Shown in pieces: positions 1 to 10,368 of a DNA stretch of 64,000 nucleotides; position 1 is the stretch's first letter; every line of letters begins with the position of its first letter. The notes under the pieces were generated by a model, which ran no database searches, was not told the DNA's origin, and worked only from the letters and a program-made list of their open reading frames with translations. The stretch is from contig NC_079209.1 of assembly GCF_026745355.1 (NCBI RefSeq), forward strand, positions 26,903,214-26,967,213, written 5' to 3'. The position numbers were made by a program, and so were the translations under genes. The DNA comes from Beta vulgaris subsp. vulgaris. Taxonomy: Eukaryota; Streptophyta; Magnoliopsida; Caryophyllales; Amaranthaceae.

Positions 1-79
1 CTCGTCAAATTTAGCGACGCTTTTTGGCGTCGCCAAATGGGTTAAAAAGCGTCGCGATTACACGCCTTTTGTAGTAGTG
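1..79. mobile_element. Terminal fragment of a CACTA-type DNA transposon
   Basis: Seen: the segment ends in TTTTGTAGTAGTG, the reverse complement of a CACTACTACAAAA terminus. Just inside is a GCGACGC/GCGTCGC inverted pair (about 13-31) and a further GCGTCGC at 51-57, like the subterminal repeats of CACTA elements. The other end lies outside the window, so size and target duplication are unknown. Class is inferred from terminus and subterminal repeats only. Confidence 0.6.
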
Positions 80-341
80 GAAACATTGGCAGAGATAATA
101 CTAATTAAGAGTAAACGTTAAGTATACTTAACGGATGGGTATTTTGTAGAAAACTTAAAAAACGATCCCTTTCTTATATTTTGTAAACAATCCCTTAAAT
201 CACTTTCTTATATTTTATAAACAATCCCTTATCAGGCAATAAATATCATAACAACTTTCACTATAATGATTCCTTATCGTTAATCCACGTAACAAGATAC
301 GACTCCTTATCGGGAATCCAACATTAGTATAACTTACCATG
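80..341 (-). repeat. Tekay/Del-like host LTR, distal segment
   Basis: No gene. The stretch carries degenerate tandem repeats: an approximately 35-45 bp unit around CTTATATTTTRTAAACAATC (about 165-230) and a unit around CCTTATCGGGAATCCA (230-320). The second unit reappears beyond Sirevirus A at 12510-12650, so both sides were one sequence before A inserted. With 12504-14092, 16978-17489 and 19093-20560 it is inferred to be one minus-strand LTR whose start is at 20560. The far end of the LTR is not seen. Confidence 0.45.
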
Positions 342-1587
342 TGTTGACCCTTGAGTTTTGAAGATGACCTAACCACAAAAGACATATTGTATTTTATTTA
401 TGTTGTTGCTAGGTAATTCATTATTGAGCAAAGAGAATACTTGATCAAAGATTAAAATGGAGAATTAATCAAAGATCGAAGTAAAGATGTTCGAATGATA
501 ATGTATCAAGCTTGGAGTGAAGATTAGAATACATTAGGATGTATTTAATATCTTCTTGTTAAGGTTGAGTGAATTCTCAATTTAGTTTGTGTTGAATTCT
601 CAAACGGAACTTGGTTCTGTTCCCATGAAAGGAACAAACACTGACATAGTTAGGAACAAGGTTAAGTAACAGACTTAGAAACGACTAAAGGAACCCCTAA
701 TGTTTCCTAAGTGGTGCGCCTAACATTATATGTGCGCCCAACTAGTTAATTAAGAGTCCTAGGTTAGTTTTGACTAGATCCACTATTTTAGGGAGTTTGT
801 TATTAGTTTGCTTGGAAAAGATTTAGAATGATTTTCTAATTTAATTACGATAATATCAAACCTTTTTAAATCTTATCTTTTATATTTTAACTAAACCAAA
901 AGATTTTGTTTTCAAAATCAAATATAATTTACGGTTATAAAAGGATTTTCTTATATGATTTTCGGTTTTAATTAACTTAATTATAAATATATTTTCATAA
1001 AAACTATTTAAAGTAAATGTTTTAATTACTCCCCAAGAAATGAGATATAACGCCTAATCACTAATGCTACATGTTCGTAGTTAGTGGTTAGTGGGCTTAA
1101 TTAATTTCTTCCCTAGATTAAATTAATTTAATTAGATTAATTATTCCCCAAGTATTTATTATTACGTAATGTTTACTGCTTCTTATTCTTAAGCTAAGTA
1201 GTAGGATGAGTGGGTTAATTATTTTTCAAGAAATATTTTATGAAATCTAATTAATTAATTAAGTTATAGACATCATGGGATAATGGATCTAAGTAGTGGA
1301 TAGTTCATGTCTTGCCTAAGTGTTCTATAAATAGGCGCCTAAATCTTAAATTATTTCGTGTCTGACTCTTAGTAGTCACACCAATGTGTGCCTGACTTAG
1401 CTAAATATCCTTAATTGTCTTAAGAATCAGTGTCGTTCCTAAGAGAATTCATACTTACTTTCTTGCTAAAATCTCTCGTGTTCCCATTGTGTGTTCCCAA
1501 GCTAACTTTTAATCCCGCAAAAAGTATATATCATTTTCTCTCACTATAATTCACTACCCCCTCTTATAGTGCTCATATTATACAACA
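342..1587 (+). repeat. 5' LTR of Sirevirus A
   Basis: Begins TGTTGACCC and ends ATACAACA just before the PBS. It is 1246 bp, shorter than the 3' copy (about 1570 bp once the hAT insertion is removed). The 5' copy lacks about 324 bp between CTTACTTTCTT (near 1465) and GCTAAAATCTCTCG, present in the 3' LTR at about 12066-12380. It preserves the uninterrupted site (near 1080-1100) into which the hAT element later inserted in the 3' LTR. Confidence 0.9.
1325..1334 (+). promoter_or_regulatory. TATA box of the Sirevirus A 5' LTR
   Basis: CTATAAATAG followed by GCGCC. The same block occurs in both LTRs of element B (27863-27872 and 37230-37239), while the A 3' LTR has a decayed form (ATTTAAATAG, about 11914-11924). 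Position within the LTR fits the core promoter that drives the genomic transcript. Inferred from motif and conservation. Confidence 0.6.
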
Positions 1588-1589
1588 AT

Positions 1590-1601
1590 TGGTATCAGAG
1601 C
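1590..1601 (+). other. Primer binding site, initiator tRNA-Met, element A
   Basis: TGGTATCAGAGC, two bases after the LTR end, matches the complement of the 3' end of plant initiator tRNA-Met, the usual primer for minus-strand synthesis in plant copia elements. Confidence 0.9.
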
Positions 1602-1652
1602 GAAAACTCTAAAAACACAGGAAACCTTATTGAGTTCAAGATCTTTGAAAAT

Positions 1653-3508
1653 ATGAATACCAGAGAGACACTGGAAGAAGGGTACTCTGCACAGAGGCCA
1701 CCGATGTTCAATTCCAAGTTCTATACCTACTGGAAGAACAGAATGAAGATCTTTATGAAAGTTGACAATTACTAGGTATGGAGAGTCATACAGGTAGGTG
1801 ATTTGAAAGTCACTACCACTAATGATAAGAACGAGGTAATTTATAAAATCAATGTCTGATTTCGATAAAGAAAATTTCGAAAAAATGAAAATCAATGCTC
1901 TTGCTATAAAACTTCTTCATTGTGGTCTTGGACCTCATGAATACAATCGTGTCATGGGGATGCAAAACCGAAAAACAAATCTGGGATCTTCTTGAAGTCA
2001 CTCATGAAGGTACGAGTCAAATAAAGAGATCGAAAATAGATCTTTTGATGAATCAATATGAACTCTTTCAAATGAAACCAAAAGAATCTATTCAAGACAT
2101 GTTTACACGTTTTACTAATATTATTAATGAGCTAAACTCTCTCGGAAAAGTAATTACTTCTGAGAAAGAAGTACAAAAGGTCCTAAGGAGCCTTCCTAGG
2201 GATCGATGGATAGCTAAGGTTACTGCCTTACAAGAAACTAAAGACTTTACGAAGTTCAATCTAGAACAACTTGCTGGTTCCCTTATGACTCACAAGCTAC
2301 AAATGGACAATGAGAATGGAGATATGTCCAAACAAAAATCGATTGCCTTGAAAGTCGATGAAAGGATGACTCAGAAACTGACGAAGAAGAATCCGCTCTC
2401 ATGGTCCGAAAATTCAAAAGGATGTTTAGGAACATGAAGAATGAAGACTACAAAGGTAAAAAAAAAGGAAATATTCTAACAAACTTGTTTGTGATAAATG
2501 TGGCAGTTCTGATCACTTTATCAAGGATTATCCCTAATGGGAGCAAGACAAAGGTAAAGGAAGGGAACGAAGCAAAGATAGGAGAAAGGAGTGCAAGAGT
2601 TCATATACCAGATCCGATATGAAGAAAGTTATGGTTGCTGCATGGGGAGATTCTGACTCCGATGAAGAAGTTGAACCTCAATCTAATGAGGAAACAACAA
2701 ACTTTTGTCTCATTGCTCTTGATAATTCCGAATCTGATGAAGAGATTGAATCTCTTGAGGCAAGTTTAGACACTATCAAAACTTGTCTTAATTCTTTAAG
2801 TAAAGAAAAATTATTTGAGTTTATTGTTGATGCTGTAAATGATTGCAAAGATGAGTCTACTAAGTGTAAACAATGTCAACATGCTTTAGTAGTTGCAAAG
2901 GAACATACTTCTTGGCTTAAAAGTATTCGAACTGATATTGAACAAAGATTTTTTGAGTTGTTTGATAAAAATCTAAAATTAAAAGATGATTTCGAAAATA
3001 TTAAAAATGAGAACTACTTGTTAAGCCTTGAGTTATCTCAGTTAAAGGAGTTTGTTCCTGAAGAGAGTTCCTTTGACATTAAGTCAGTTCCCTTACAAAG
3101 TTTCAAATCTAAAGTAAATGAATTGAAAAATCATGTTTCGTTTTTGGAAAAAGAAAACAAGAAACTTGAAGGGGAACTAAACTTTAGTAGGAACAAGAAG
3201 AAATTCCTACCTATTCCAAATTAGATTAAGAACCCTCAAACCAAACGAACTGAAGGACTTGGTTTTAATCACAAAAAGAAATTTGAAAAACCTAAAAAAA
3301 GAGAGTTGATTTACCAAGTGATAAAGTTTGCATGTTTTGTGGGAACACTGGTCATTAGGAACTCATGGCCTATTAGACTTGGTCGCTTTAACGAGAACTT
3401 GGAAACAAGTAAATTAACTTGGAAAAATAAATCTATTATTCATGAAGGAAAGGAACCCAAGAAAGATTGGGTTCCTAACTCTAACAATTCGTTTTCCTGC
3501 AGGCTGGA
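1653..3508 (+). pseudogene. gag: Sirevirus A gag remnant
   Basis: The start is the ATG at 1653, matching the element B gag start. The product would be the capsid/nucleocapsid protein. Recognisable blocks: the N-terminal copia gag start (MNTRETLEEGYSAQRPPMF); the UBN2-like core ending near 2437; and a C-terminal acidic, coiled-coil part (2619-3224) with SDSDEE and many heptad-like Leu/Lys/Glu. Damage: TAG at 1773-1775 where B reads CAG, frameshifts near 1840-1960 and 2350-2410, and a TAG near 3223 where B has TGG. The zinc knuckle is eroded (its second Cys codon in B corresponds to a changed region near 2490-2530). Gag and pol appear to have been one reading frame. Confidence 0.8.
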
Positions 3509-3730
3509 GTGAGAGGGAACAACACATGGTACCTAGACAGTGGTTGTTCTAAGCATATGACTGGAGATAGATCAAGATTTCTCTCACTCTCTGCCTATGA
3601 TGGTGTAAGTGTGACTTTTGGCGACAACATGAAAGGTGACATAGTTGCCATGGGTAAAGTTGGTAAATCATCGTCACATTCCATAGATAATGTTTTTCTA
3701 GTTGATGGTGAAGCATAATTTGTTGAGTAT
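3509..3730 (+). pseudogene. pol: Sirevirus A protease, N-terminal part
   Basis: Encodes an aspartic protease segment: WYLDSGCSKHMTGDRSRF, with the DSG active site at 3536-3544, then the conserved VTFGDN and GKVG blocks. The frame ends at a stop near 3716 where B continues with GLKHNLLS, so one base is lost here. The coding sequence is then cut by the CACTA element at 3731 and resumes at 5345. The DSG form is normal for copia proteases. Confidence 0.8.
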
Positions 3731-3750
3731 CACTAGTAGAATAAATGCTT

Positions 3751-4005
3751 ATTGCTGCAGTCATTAAGTGGCCTATTGCGGCGGTTTTGGCCGCGAAACA
3801 ATTAAGGGTGCAGCAATAGGTAAATAATATATTGCTTCGGTTTCTAGCATAAACCGCAGCAATATTATTATTTTATATCAGAAAAATCCAGTATATTGCT
3901 GCGGCTTCTAGACAAAACCGAAGTAATATTATTATTTTATATCAGAAAAATCAAGTATATTGATGCGGTATCTAGCCAAAACCGCAGCAATATGTCCTAA
4001 TAAAG
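3751..4005. repeat. Left subterminal hairpin array of the CACTA element
   Basis: Several inverted pairs built on TTGCTGCGGTTT and its complement, each pair separated by a few bases, for example around 3832-3866 and 3895-3926. A similar array lies on the right at 5047-5330. In CACTA elements subterminal repeats are the known transposase-binding region; that role is inferred here. The same words recur in 14120-14340, 14690-14960, 15855-16135 and 16680-16960. Confidence 0.75.
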
Positions 4006-4637
4006 GTAATTTTTTAAATTTTTTTTTTTTTGCATTTGCCAATTAACTTTGAAATTTTAAAATCAAACAACTAACGCATTCACTATCCACTAAATTTGCA
4101 GACAAAATAAAGATGAATAGACTTGAATCTTATTAATATACTACGATGAAAAATCTAATTACATCGATATTACAAAACAATAAAATGAAAAAGCAATGAA
4201 AAAAATCTAAAACATAAAATAAAATGAAAGAGCAACGAAAAAAATCTAAAAAAAACAATAAACAGATCTAATAAAAATGAAAAAAACGAACTAAAACAAA
4301 AAATGAAATAGAAACCCTCGGATGCCGAAAATGGAGGCCGAAAACCAACGCCGGCGAGTAACAGTTTCGAACAGTTCTGGGTTGTCGTTCAACCCTAAAA
4401 AGTATCCCTATTCTTTTACAATTGTTGAAACTGTGAGTTGAAAGAGAATTGTCATTTTCGTTTTCGAACATCGGCGAGAATTTCGAACGTCGATGCCAAT
4501 TCTTTAAAGAACGTCGGCGAGAATTGCGAGGATGAGAGGAGAGAGGCGTGTGAGGGTGAGAGATGAAACAGTGAGTTGGGAGGATGAGAGAGATAAAAAT
4601 GGCGTGAGGGAGAGGAGGAGGAGAGATGAGAGGAAAT

Positions 4638-4920
4638 TCTCACAGTTTAACGGAGAAATTGGAGAAACTAACGCGCGAAACATCCAGAAAGGCAAAGATC
4701 ATCGAATTTCTATGGATCGTTGAAGCGAAATCACGATGACAAAATTAGGGATTTGGAGGCTCAAATTAGAGTGAATTTGAGTCAAAAGGCGGTTGATGAA
4801 GCGACGATTTATCAGCTACATCATGAGTTGGTTTTGGTGCGGAATCGATTGAAGGATGTGGAAGAGAAGTATCGGGGAGAGATTGAGGATTTGAGGTGTT
4901 TGTTGTTCGGTGAGAGGTGA
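4638..4920 (+). pseudogene. Possible captured host exon: coiled-coil protein fragment
   Basis: Two overlapping frames read as continuous heptad-like coiled coil. The first (about 4647-4737) begins LTEKLEKLTRETSRKAK. The second (to the TGA at 4918-4920) contains KIRDLEAQIRVNLSQKAV and ends near YRGEIEDLRCLLFGER. A single frameshift near 4720-4740 separates them. The composition differs from the flanking GA-rich and hairpin DNA. No family is recognised. It has no start of its own and sits inside a non-autonomous CACTA element, so a transduplicated fragment of a host gene is the best inference. Chance openness of purine-rich DNA is the alternative. Confidence 0.4.
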
Positions 4921-5344
4921 GAGGAGAGAGAGAGTGTATATGGGATAAAACGGCTGAGAGAGAGATGGGTAAAGGGTGAGAAAACCCTAAATGGCTGAAA
5001 GAGTGAGATGGGGAGAAGTGAGAGAAGTGGTTTACTAAATTTTAAAGGCTATTGCTGCGGTTTTTTTCAAAGAACCGCATCAATATATTATAATAATATT
5101 CTTTTAATATTCTTTTGATATATTGCTGCGGTTCTTGCCGGAAACCGCAGCAGTATATTCTGGTCAAAGAGTCAACATTTTTCAAAAAATATTCGTTGAT
5201 ACCATATTGCTGCGGTTTTTGGCCGAAACCGCAGCAATATGGTTATTTATATTTTTCTTTTGCTTTTTACGTGATATATTGCTGTGTATGGGCAAAAACG
5301 CAGCAATATGACATCAACAATAAGCAATTATTCTACTAGTGTAT

Positions 5345-6300
5345 TTCCTAATTTTGTGATAAGGGGAACTTTGTGAAATTTAATAGTGAAAAAATGTTTG
5401 ATCATCAACAAAAGCACAAGGGATGTCGTGCTAGAAGAAACAAGGAAAGGGAACACATATGTTTTGGATCTTAACCTTGTTCCCAAAAATAAGTTTTCAT
5501 GCCTTAGTGTTATTGATGATGATCCTCTTTTATGGCATATGCGTCTTGGACATGCTAGCTTTTCTTTGCTTGACAAACTTCGTTCTAAAGAACTAGTTTT
5601 AGGTCTTCCTTCAATTACGTTTCATATAGATCGTGTTTGTGATACGTGCGCTAAAGGGAAGCATGTTAGATCCCCCTTTAAGTCTAAGAATGTGGTAAGC
5701 ACCACAAGACCCTTAGAGTTGATTCATATGGATTTGGGTGGACCAATGAGGATTTAAAGTAGGAGTGGCAAGAAGTATGTGTTGATTATTGTTGATGACT
5801 TCTCTAGATTTAGATGGGTTATTTTTCTTTCTAGCAAGGACGAGATTTATGACGAGTTCCTTGTCTTTGCAAAGAAAGTTCAAAATTTGAGTGTTCAAAA
5901 ATTATTACACCTTAGATCTGATCATGGCAAGAAATTTGAGAACTTTAAGTTTGATGACTTTAGTAGGGAACATGGCTTGGACCACAATTTCTCCGCCCCT
6001 AGAACACCTCAACAAAATGGTGTTGTTGAAAGGAAGAATAGAACTTAGAGGAAATGGTAGACTATGTTGATAGCTAGTGGTCTTCCTATGAACTTTTGGG
6101 CCGAAGCGTGAATACTGCTTGTCATATTATAAATCGATGCCATGGTGAGACCTTTTTAAATAAAACTCCTTATGAGCTATTTTTGGTAAAAAGCCCAATA
6201 TTAATATTTAGAACATTTGGATGTAAATGTTTTGTTCATAATAAGGGAAACAAAATCTTGGAAAATTTGATGCTAGAAGTGATGAAGCTGTATTTCTAGG
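5345..6300 (+). pseudogene. pol: Sirevirus A protease end and integrase remnant
   Basis: After the CACTA element the frame resumes at the protease C-terminus, followed by the GAG-pre-integrase domain (LWHMRLGHASFSLLDKL, then a C-x2-C zinc pair in CDTCAKGKH) and the rve core. Catalytic positions are visible: D in IHMDLGG (about 5725), D in RSDHGKKFEN (about 5920) and E in QQNGVVERKNR (about 6030). A TAA at 5755-5757 interrupts the domain just after GPMRI and is shared with element B. Further stops occur near 6046 and 6057, and the C-terminal part (6096-6300) is frameshifted. Confidence 0.8.
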
Positions 6301-8299
6301 ATACTCTTCTAGTAGCAAAGCTTATAGAGTTATAATAAAAGGCTATGTGTGTAGAAGAAAGTGTGCATATTATTTTTGATGAAAAGATAAATTATTCCAA
6401 GCACCAGGTTGATGATGACTTCAAGATAGGTTTGGTAAAAGATTAAATTCTCATTGATGAGAATTGGAAGAGGGAGAAGTCATGGGAACAAAGCCTAAAG
6501 AACAACATCATGCTCATGTTCTCAACGAAGAAGAAGAACTAGGTGAGGATACATAGGTGAATGAATCCACTGTTCTTGAAAATGGTTACCAAGAATAGGG
6601 AAGTGAAGATGATCAAGGAATCACAAGGAAATCAAGTTTCCATCCAGGATTTCCAACCAAAGCCTTGAAAACATCAGCGTTCCCATCCTGTGGAACTCAT
6701 AATCAGTGACATAAACAAGGGAACTCAAACGAGATCTCAAATTAGAAATTTTTGTGCTTTTCATGCTTTTCTTTCTATGATGGAACCCAGGAACCATGAA
6801 GAAGCTCTCACTGATGCTGATTGGATTGTAGCTATGCAAGATGAACTCATCAATTTGAAAGAAACAAGTTTGGCACCTTGAACTTAAACCTAAAAACAAT
6901 AAGGTTATTGGTTTGAAATGGGTGTTTAGGAACAAGTTGGATGAGTTCGGAATCATAATAAGAAACAAGGATCGTTTTCTTGTGAAAGGATACAATCAAC
7001 AGGAAGGTATTGATTACGAAGAAACTTTTGCTCATGTTGCTAGGTTGGAAGCTATTAGAATTTTTATTACATTTGCTACTTTCATGGGTTTTAAATTGTA
7101 TCAAATGGATGTGAAATGTGCGTTTTTAAATGGTTATCTAAATGAAGAGGTTTTTGTGGAACAACCTCCGGTTTTGAAAATAAAGATTTCCAATCATGTC
7201 TTTAAGCTTGAAAAGCTCTTTATGGGTTAAAGCAAGCTCCAGAGCATGGTATGAAAGACTTTCAAGTTCCTTCTTGAAAATGAGTTTAAAAGAGGAAAAT
7301 TGATCGAACCTTGTTTTTAAAATCAAAAGGGAAAAATTTATTAGTAGTTCAAATATATGTTAATGATAGTATATTTGGTGCCACTAATGAATCTTTGTGC
7401 AAGGATTTTTCTAATCTCATGAGTAAAGAATTCGAAATGAGTATGATGGGTGAACTCAATTTCTTCTTGGGGTTGCGAATCAAACATACAGAAGAAGGAA
7501 TCTACATCCATCAGCAAAAGTAATAAAAGGAACTGCTGAAAAAGTATGGTTTGGAGGCTTCCAAAGTAAATCATACACCTATGGGAACTTCAACTAGGTT
7601 GGATGAGGATGCTATAGGAACAAGTGTGGATCAAACCAAGTATCGTGGTATGATTGACTCATTATTATACCTAACTGCAAGTCGTCCCGATATTACTTTC
7701 AGTGTAGGTCTATGTGCGAGGTTTCAAGCCAATCAAAAGGAATCTCATCTCACAGCAGTGAAGAGAATCCTAAGGTACCTCAAAGGAACAGATGATTTGA
7801 GTATGTTCTATTCGAGAAGTGACACCTTTGAATTGAAAGGATTTGCAGATGCTGACTTTGCTGGAGATCTAGTCAATAGAAAGAGTACATAAGGTATAGT
7901 TTAGTTCCTTAGTCATAGTTTAGTTTCTTGGAGTACCAAGAAGCAAAACACAGTTGCTTTATCTACAACTGAGGCTGAATATGTTGCAGCAGCAGCATGT
8001 TGTTCCCAAATGCTATAGATAAAACAACAACTTCGTGACTATAGAATTTACATTGATTGTGTTCCTACCTATTGTGATAATATTAGTGCTATTAGTATTT
8101 GTAAAGATCCGTGCATCATTCTAGAGTTAATCATATCCATATTAGGCATCATTTTCTTAAGGACAATGTTGAAAAGGGCCTTATTAAAATGGAATTTTGT
8201 GAAACTGAATGTCAGATCGTTGATATTCTGACTAAGCCGTTAAATAGAGATTGATTTCAAAAACCGAAACTTGAACTTGGCTTGATTAAGTTGAAATAA
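6301..8299 (+). pseudogene. pol: Sirevirus A reverse transcriptase and RNase H remnant
   Basis: Blocks in order: a linker (6301-6690) full of stops; the RT start with ALTDADWIVAMQDEL (about 6810); [30 protein letters not shown] and [15 protein letters not shown] (7100); then IYVNDSIFG at about 7353, where the catalytic YVDD has become YVND (7356-7367). RNase H follows with ASRPDITFSVGLCARF (7680) and KKQNTVALSTTEAEYV (7940-7985). The frame would end at TAA 8297-8299 after GLIKLK. Several frameshifts and a TGG-to-TAG change near 8017. RT would be inactive even without the frameshifts. Confidence 0.85.
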
Positions 8300-8767
8300 T
8301 TGCTATAATCTATCTCCCTATTGGTTTAACTCTTTGACATTATGTATGTGTGAATAAATTTGGTGTTCTTATTTGTTTAAATACATCACAACTTTTATAT
8401 GATTATTTCATATGTTTAAGTGAAAATGTCTGAAAACTACTCACCAATGTCCAATAATATTACCCTTAGTATTCTTAAGACAATTCTATGCCTTTAGAGT
8501 TGATAAGGGATTAAAGGATTAATTGTGTTCTAAAGTAGCAAAATTCGTTGTCCCCATTCGTTGTTCCCAAACTCTGTTCTAAGCGTATTAGATCTAGGAT
8601 TTCTTTTAATTTTCGAAACTCAAATTAAAAATTCCAAAAAATATTATGTTCAGATTTTTTCCTCAAAAATCTGACTTTAATCCCTTTATTCTCTCCTAAT
8701 ATCTCCTCAAGTTAGTTAGGGAGTTATTATCTTTTATTTTTTTTCTTATCTATCTTCGCTTAAAACC
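8300..8767 (+). other. Sirevirus A spacer between pol and accessory ORF
   Basis: AT-rich, no gene. It aligns by eye with 33387-33830 of element B: shared landmarks are AAATACATCACAA, ATGATTATTTCAT and CTCACCAATGTCCAATAATAT. This suggests a conserved untranslated or regulatory spacer before the 3' ORF. Confidence 0.6.
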
Positions 8768-9834
8768 GTGTACAATACACATTTTTTTTTTTTTCTTTTC
8801 TCTCTTCAACTTTATTGTTCCTCTTCATTTAAACTCCAAATCACCACTTTTCCAAAACACACCCTTTCATCCCTCATACTCCCTCCGTTTCCTAAAGATC
8901 TTCCCACTTACTGTTCCTACAGATACCAAGGAAAATCAAGTTGTGTGGGGCATGGTGTGAGTAAAGTAGGAGAGAGAAAGGGGTTAAGATAAATAAACAA
9001 ATGAAAAGGGGTTAAAGTAGGAGAGAGAAAGGGAGTAAAATTGAATTAATAATGTAATGGTGGACCATATGATAGTGACACGAGAGGGTAAATAGGGAAA
9101 TTTGTTTTGCCAAATAAGGAATAAAGCAAAAGAGGGAAGATCTTTTGGAAACACCCTTAAACAGAAAGAGGGAAGATCTTTAGGAAACGAAGGGAGTAAA
9201 AACCAAGAAAGTGGAAAATGAACATGCAACAGTTGAGGGGGAATCGACTGTTCCTTTGAAAGGAACAACCAAGAGTGCGAAGGGTGGTTCCCAAAGCTCT
9301 TCGAAGTTTGTGTGGTGGATGGATATGTGACTCGACGCCAAGCCAATGTGATTGATGATGATGATGAGGACGAGGAATATGTTGCTCCCATCTCTAAGGA
9401 ACACAACGATGATGATGGTGAAGAGGATGATGAAACCGAATTTGAGGTAGAGAAGCAAAAAAGAAAAGGAAGAAGAACGAAAACAGAAAAATGAAAAAAT
9501 TGCAAACGAAAGAGTTGAAAAAATAAAAAATAGAAAAAAAAGAAAAAGAAAAATAAAAATGAAAAATCGAAATAATCGAAAACAAAGAGAAGAAAAGAAA
9601 AGGAAAAAGGGAAGAAGGTGGTTGACGGAGAAGGTTGACAAAGCTTTAGCGGATCAAACGATGATTATGGAGCAAATTGGAGAGTGGACCACAATCCTCA
9701 AGAATTTGACGACTTTGGAGGATATCGTGTTCAAGCTTGCTAAGACCGTTGAAAGCAACCACAAGGGAGTGATGGTTAAGGTTGACGATGTGGTGGAAGA
9801 AGTGGTCAAACAACCCTCCTCTCCTAAGCCTTAA
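8768..9834 (+). pseudogene. Sirevirus A 3' accessory (envelope-position) ORF remnant
   Basis: The region after pol carries a decayed ORF interrupted by a Stowaway MITE (8879-9196). Readable pieces are an acidic stretch around IDDDDEDEEYVAPIS (9345-9400), a Lys/Arg/Glu-rich stretch, and a C-terminal helix (9610-9834) with TEKVDKALADQTMIMEQI that ends VVKQPSSPKP and TAA. Element B has related sequence at 33902-35745 with a longer middle, so A has lost the central part. Sireviruses often carry a gene here, called envelope-like in some lineages; membrane segments are not seen, so that function is not claimed. Confidence 0.6.
8879..9196. mobile_element. Stowaway-type MITE (Tc1/mariner-like)
   Basis: Starts CTCCCTCCGTTTCCTAAAG and ends with its near-complement CTTTAGGAAACGAAGGGAG, flanked by TA at 8877-8878 and 9197-9198. 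These are the standard Stowaway termini and target. 318 bp, non-coding. A second internal copy of the end sequence (GGGAAGATCTTTTGGAAAC, about 9135-9153) lies just before the right end, giving a duplicated terminus. It lies in the accessory ORF of Sirevirus A and is therefore younger than A. Confidence 0.9.
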
Positions 9835-10368
9835 ACACTCTTCCTAGTTTATTTTTCTTTTTTATTATATTATGGGAACAAATCTTTTTAGTATTTTCTT
9901 TCTTTCTTTCTTTCGCATGATACAATGGAACAATGTTAAGTTGCTAATTCTAAGTTGAATCTTTCTGTATGTGTGCGTCTCTTGAATGACTAATATTCTT
10001 GGATTGTGGTTTTTGAGAGTTGAATGCTTTATTCGCTTTTATTAACCAAATTGTTTCTAACAAAATTTGGTGGTGTGATGTGTTTTGATAGATAAATTTC
10101 ATATTTTTGAAATCGCGGAATAATATTTTTGAAGATGCCAAAGGGGAAAGAGAGAGGGAATAAGAGTAAATAATTTTTCCAGCGCCATGTTTCATGTTCT
10201 CAAGTTTATTTAAAATCATGTTTTTCTCTTAGTTAACAAAATAAAATAAAATGTCTATTAGAATTTAACTTAGTTGAATTACTTTGTTAAAAGAGTTTTA
10301 TATGACTTATCTAAATTAGATATTATATTGTGTATGCCTTTTGTTGCCATCTTCGAAAAGAGGAAAAT
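9835..10368 (+). other. Sirevirus A 3' untranslated region with two polypurine tracts
   Basis: No gene. An internal polypurine stretch follows GATGCCA at about 10139-10160 (AAAGGGGAAAGAGAGAGG). The main PPT, AAAAGAGGAAAAT, is at 10356-10368, next to the 3' LTR and preceded by TTGTTGCCATCTTCG. Multiple polypurine motifs next to a GATGCCA or TGTCATC word are a known Sirevirus hallmark. The main PPT primes plus-strand DNA synthesis. Confidence 0.8.

Larger units (their letters stand above)
3731..5341. mobile_element. Non-autonomous CACTA element with TTGCTGCGG hairpins, inside Sirevirus A
   Basis: Starts CACTAGTAGAATAAATGC and ends with the near-complement GCAATTATTCTACTAGTG. Flanked by TAT at 3728-3730 and 5342-5344, the 3-bp duplication expected for CACTA. 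Element B has the uninterrupted sequence GAGTATTTCCC near 30521, which proves the borders. Both subterminal regions carry arrays of TTGCTGCGGTTTT / AAAACCGCAGCAA inverted pairs. No transposase is seen, so it would need an autonomous relative. The centre (about 4300-5030) is purine-rich and contains a possible captured coding fragment (4638-4920). Confidence 0.93.
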
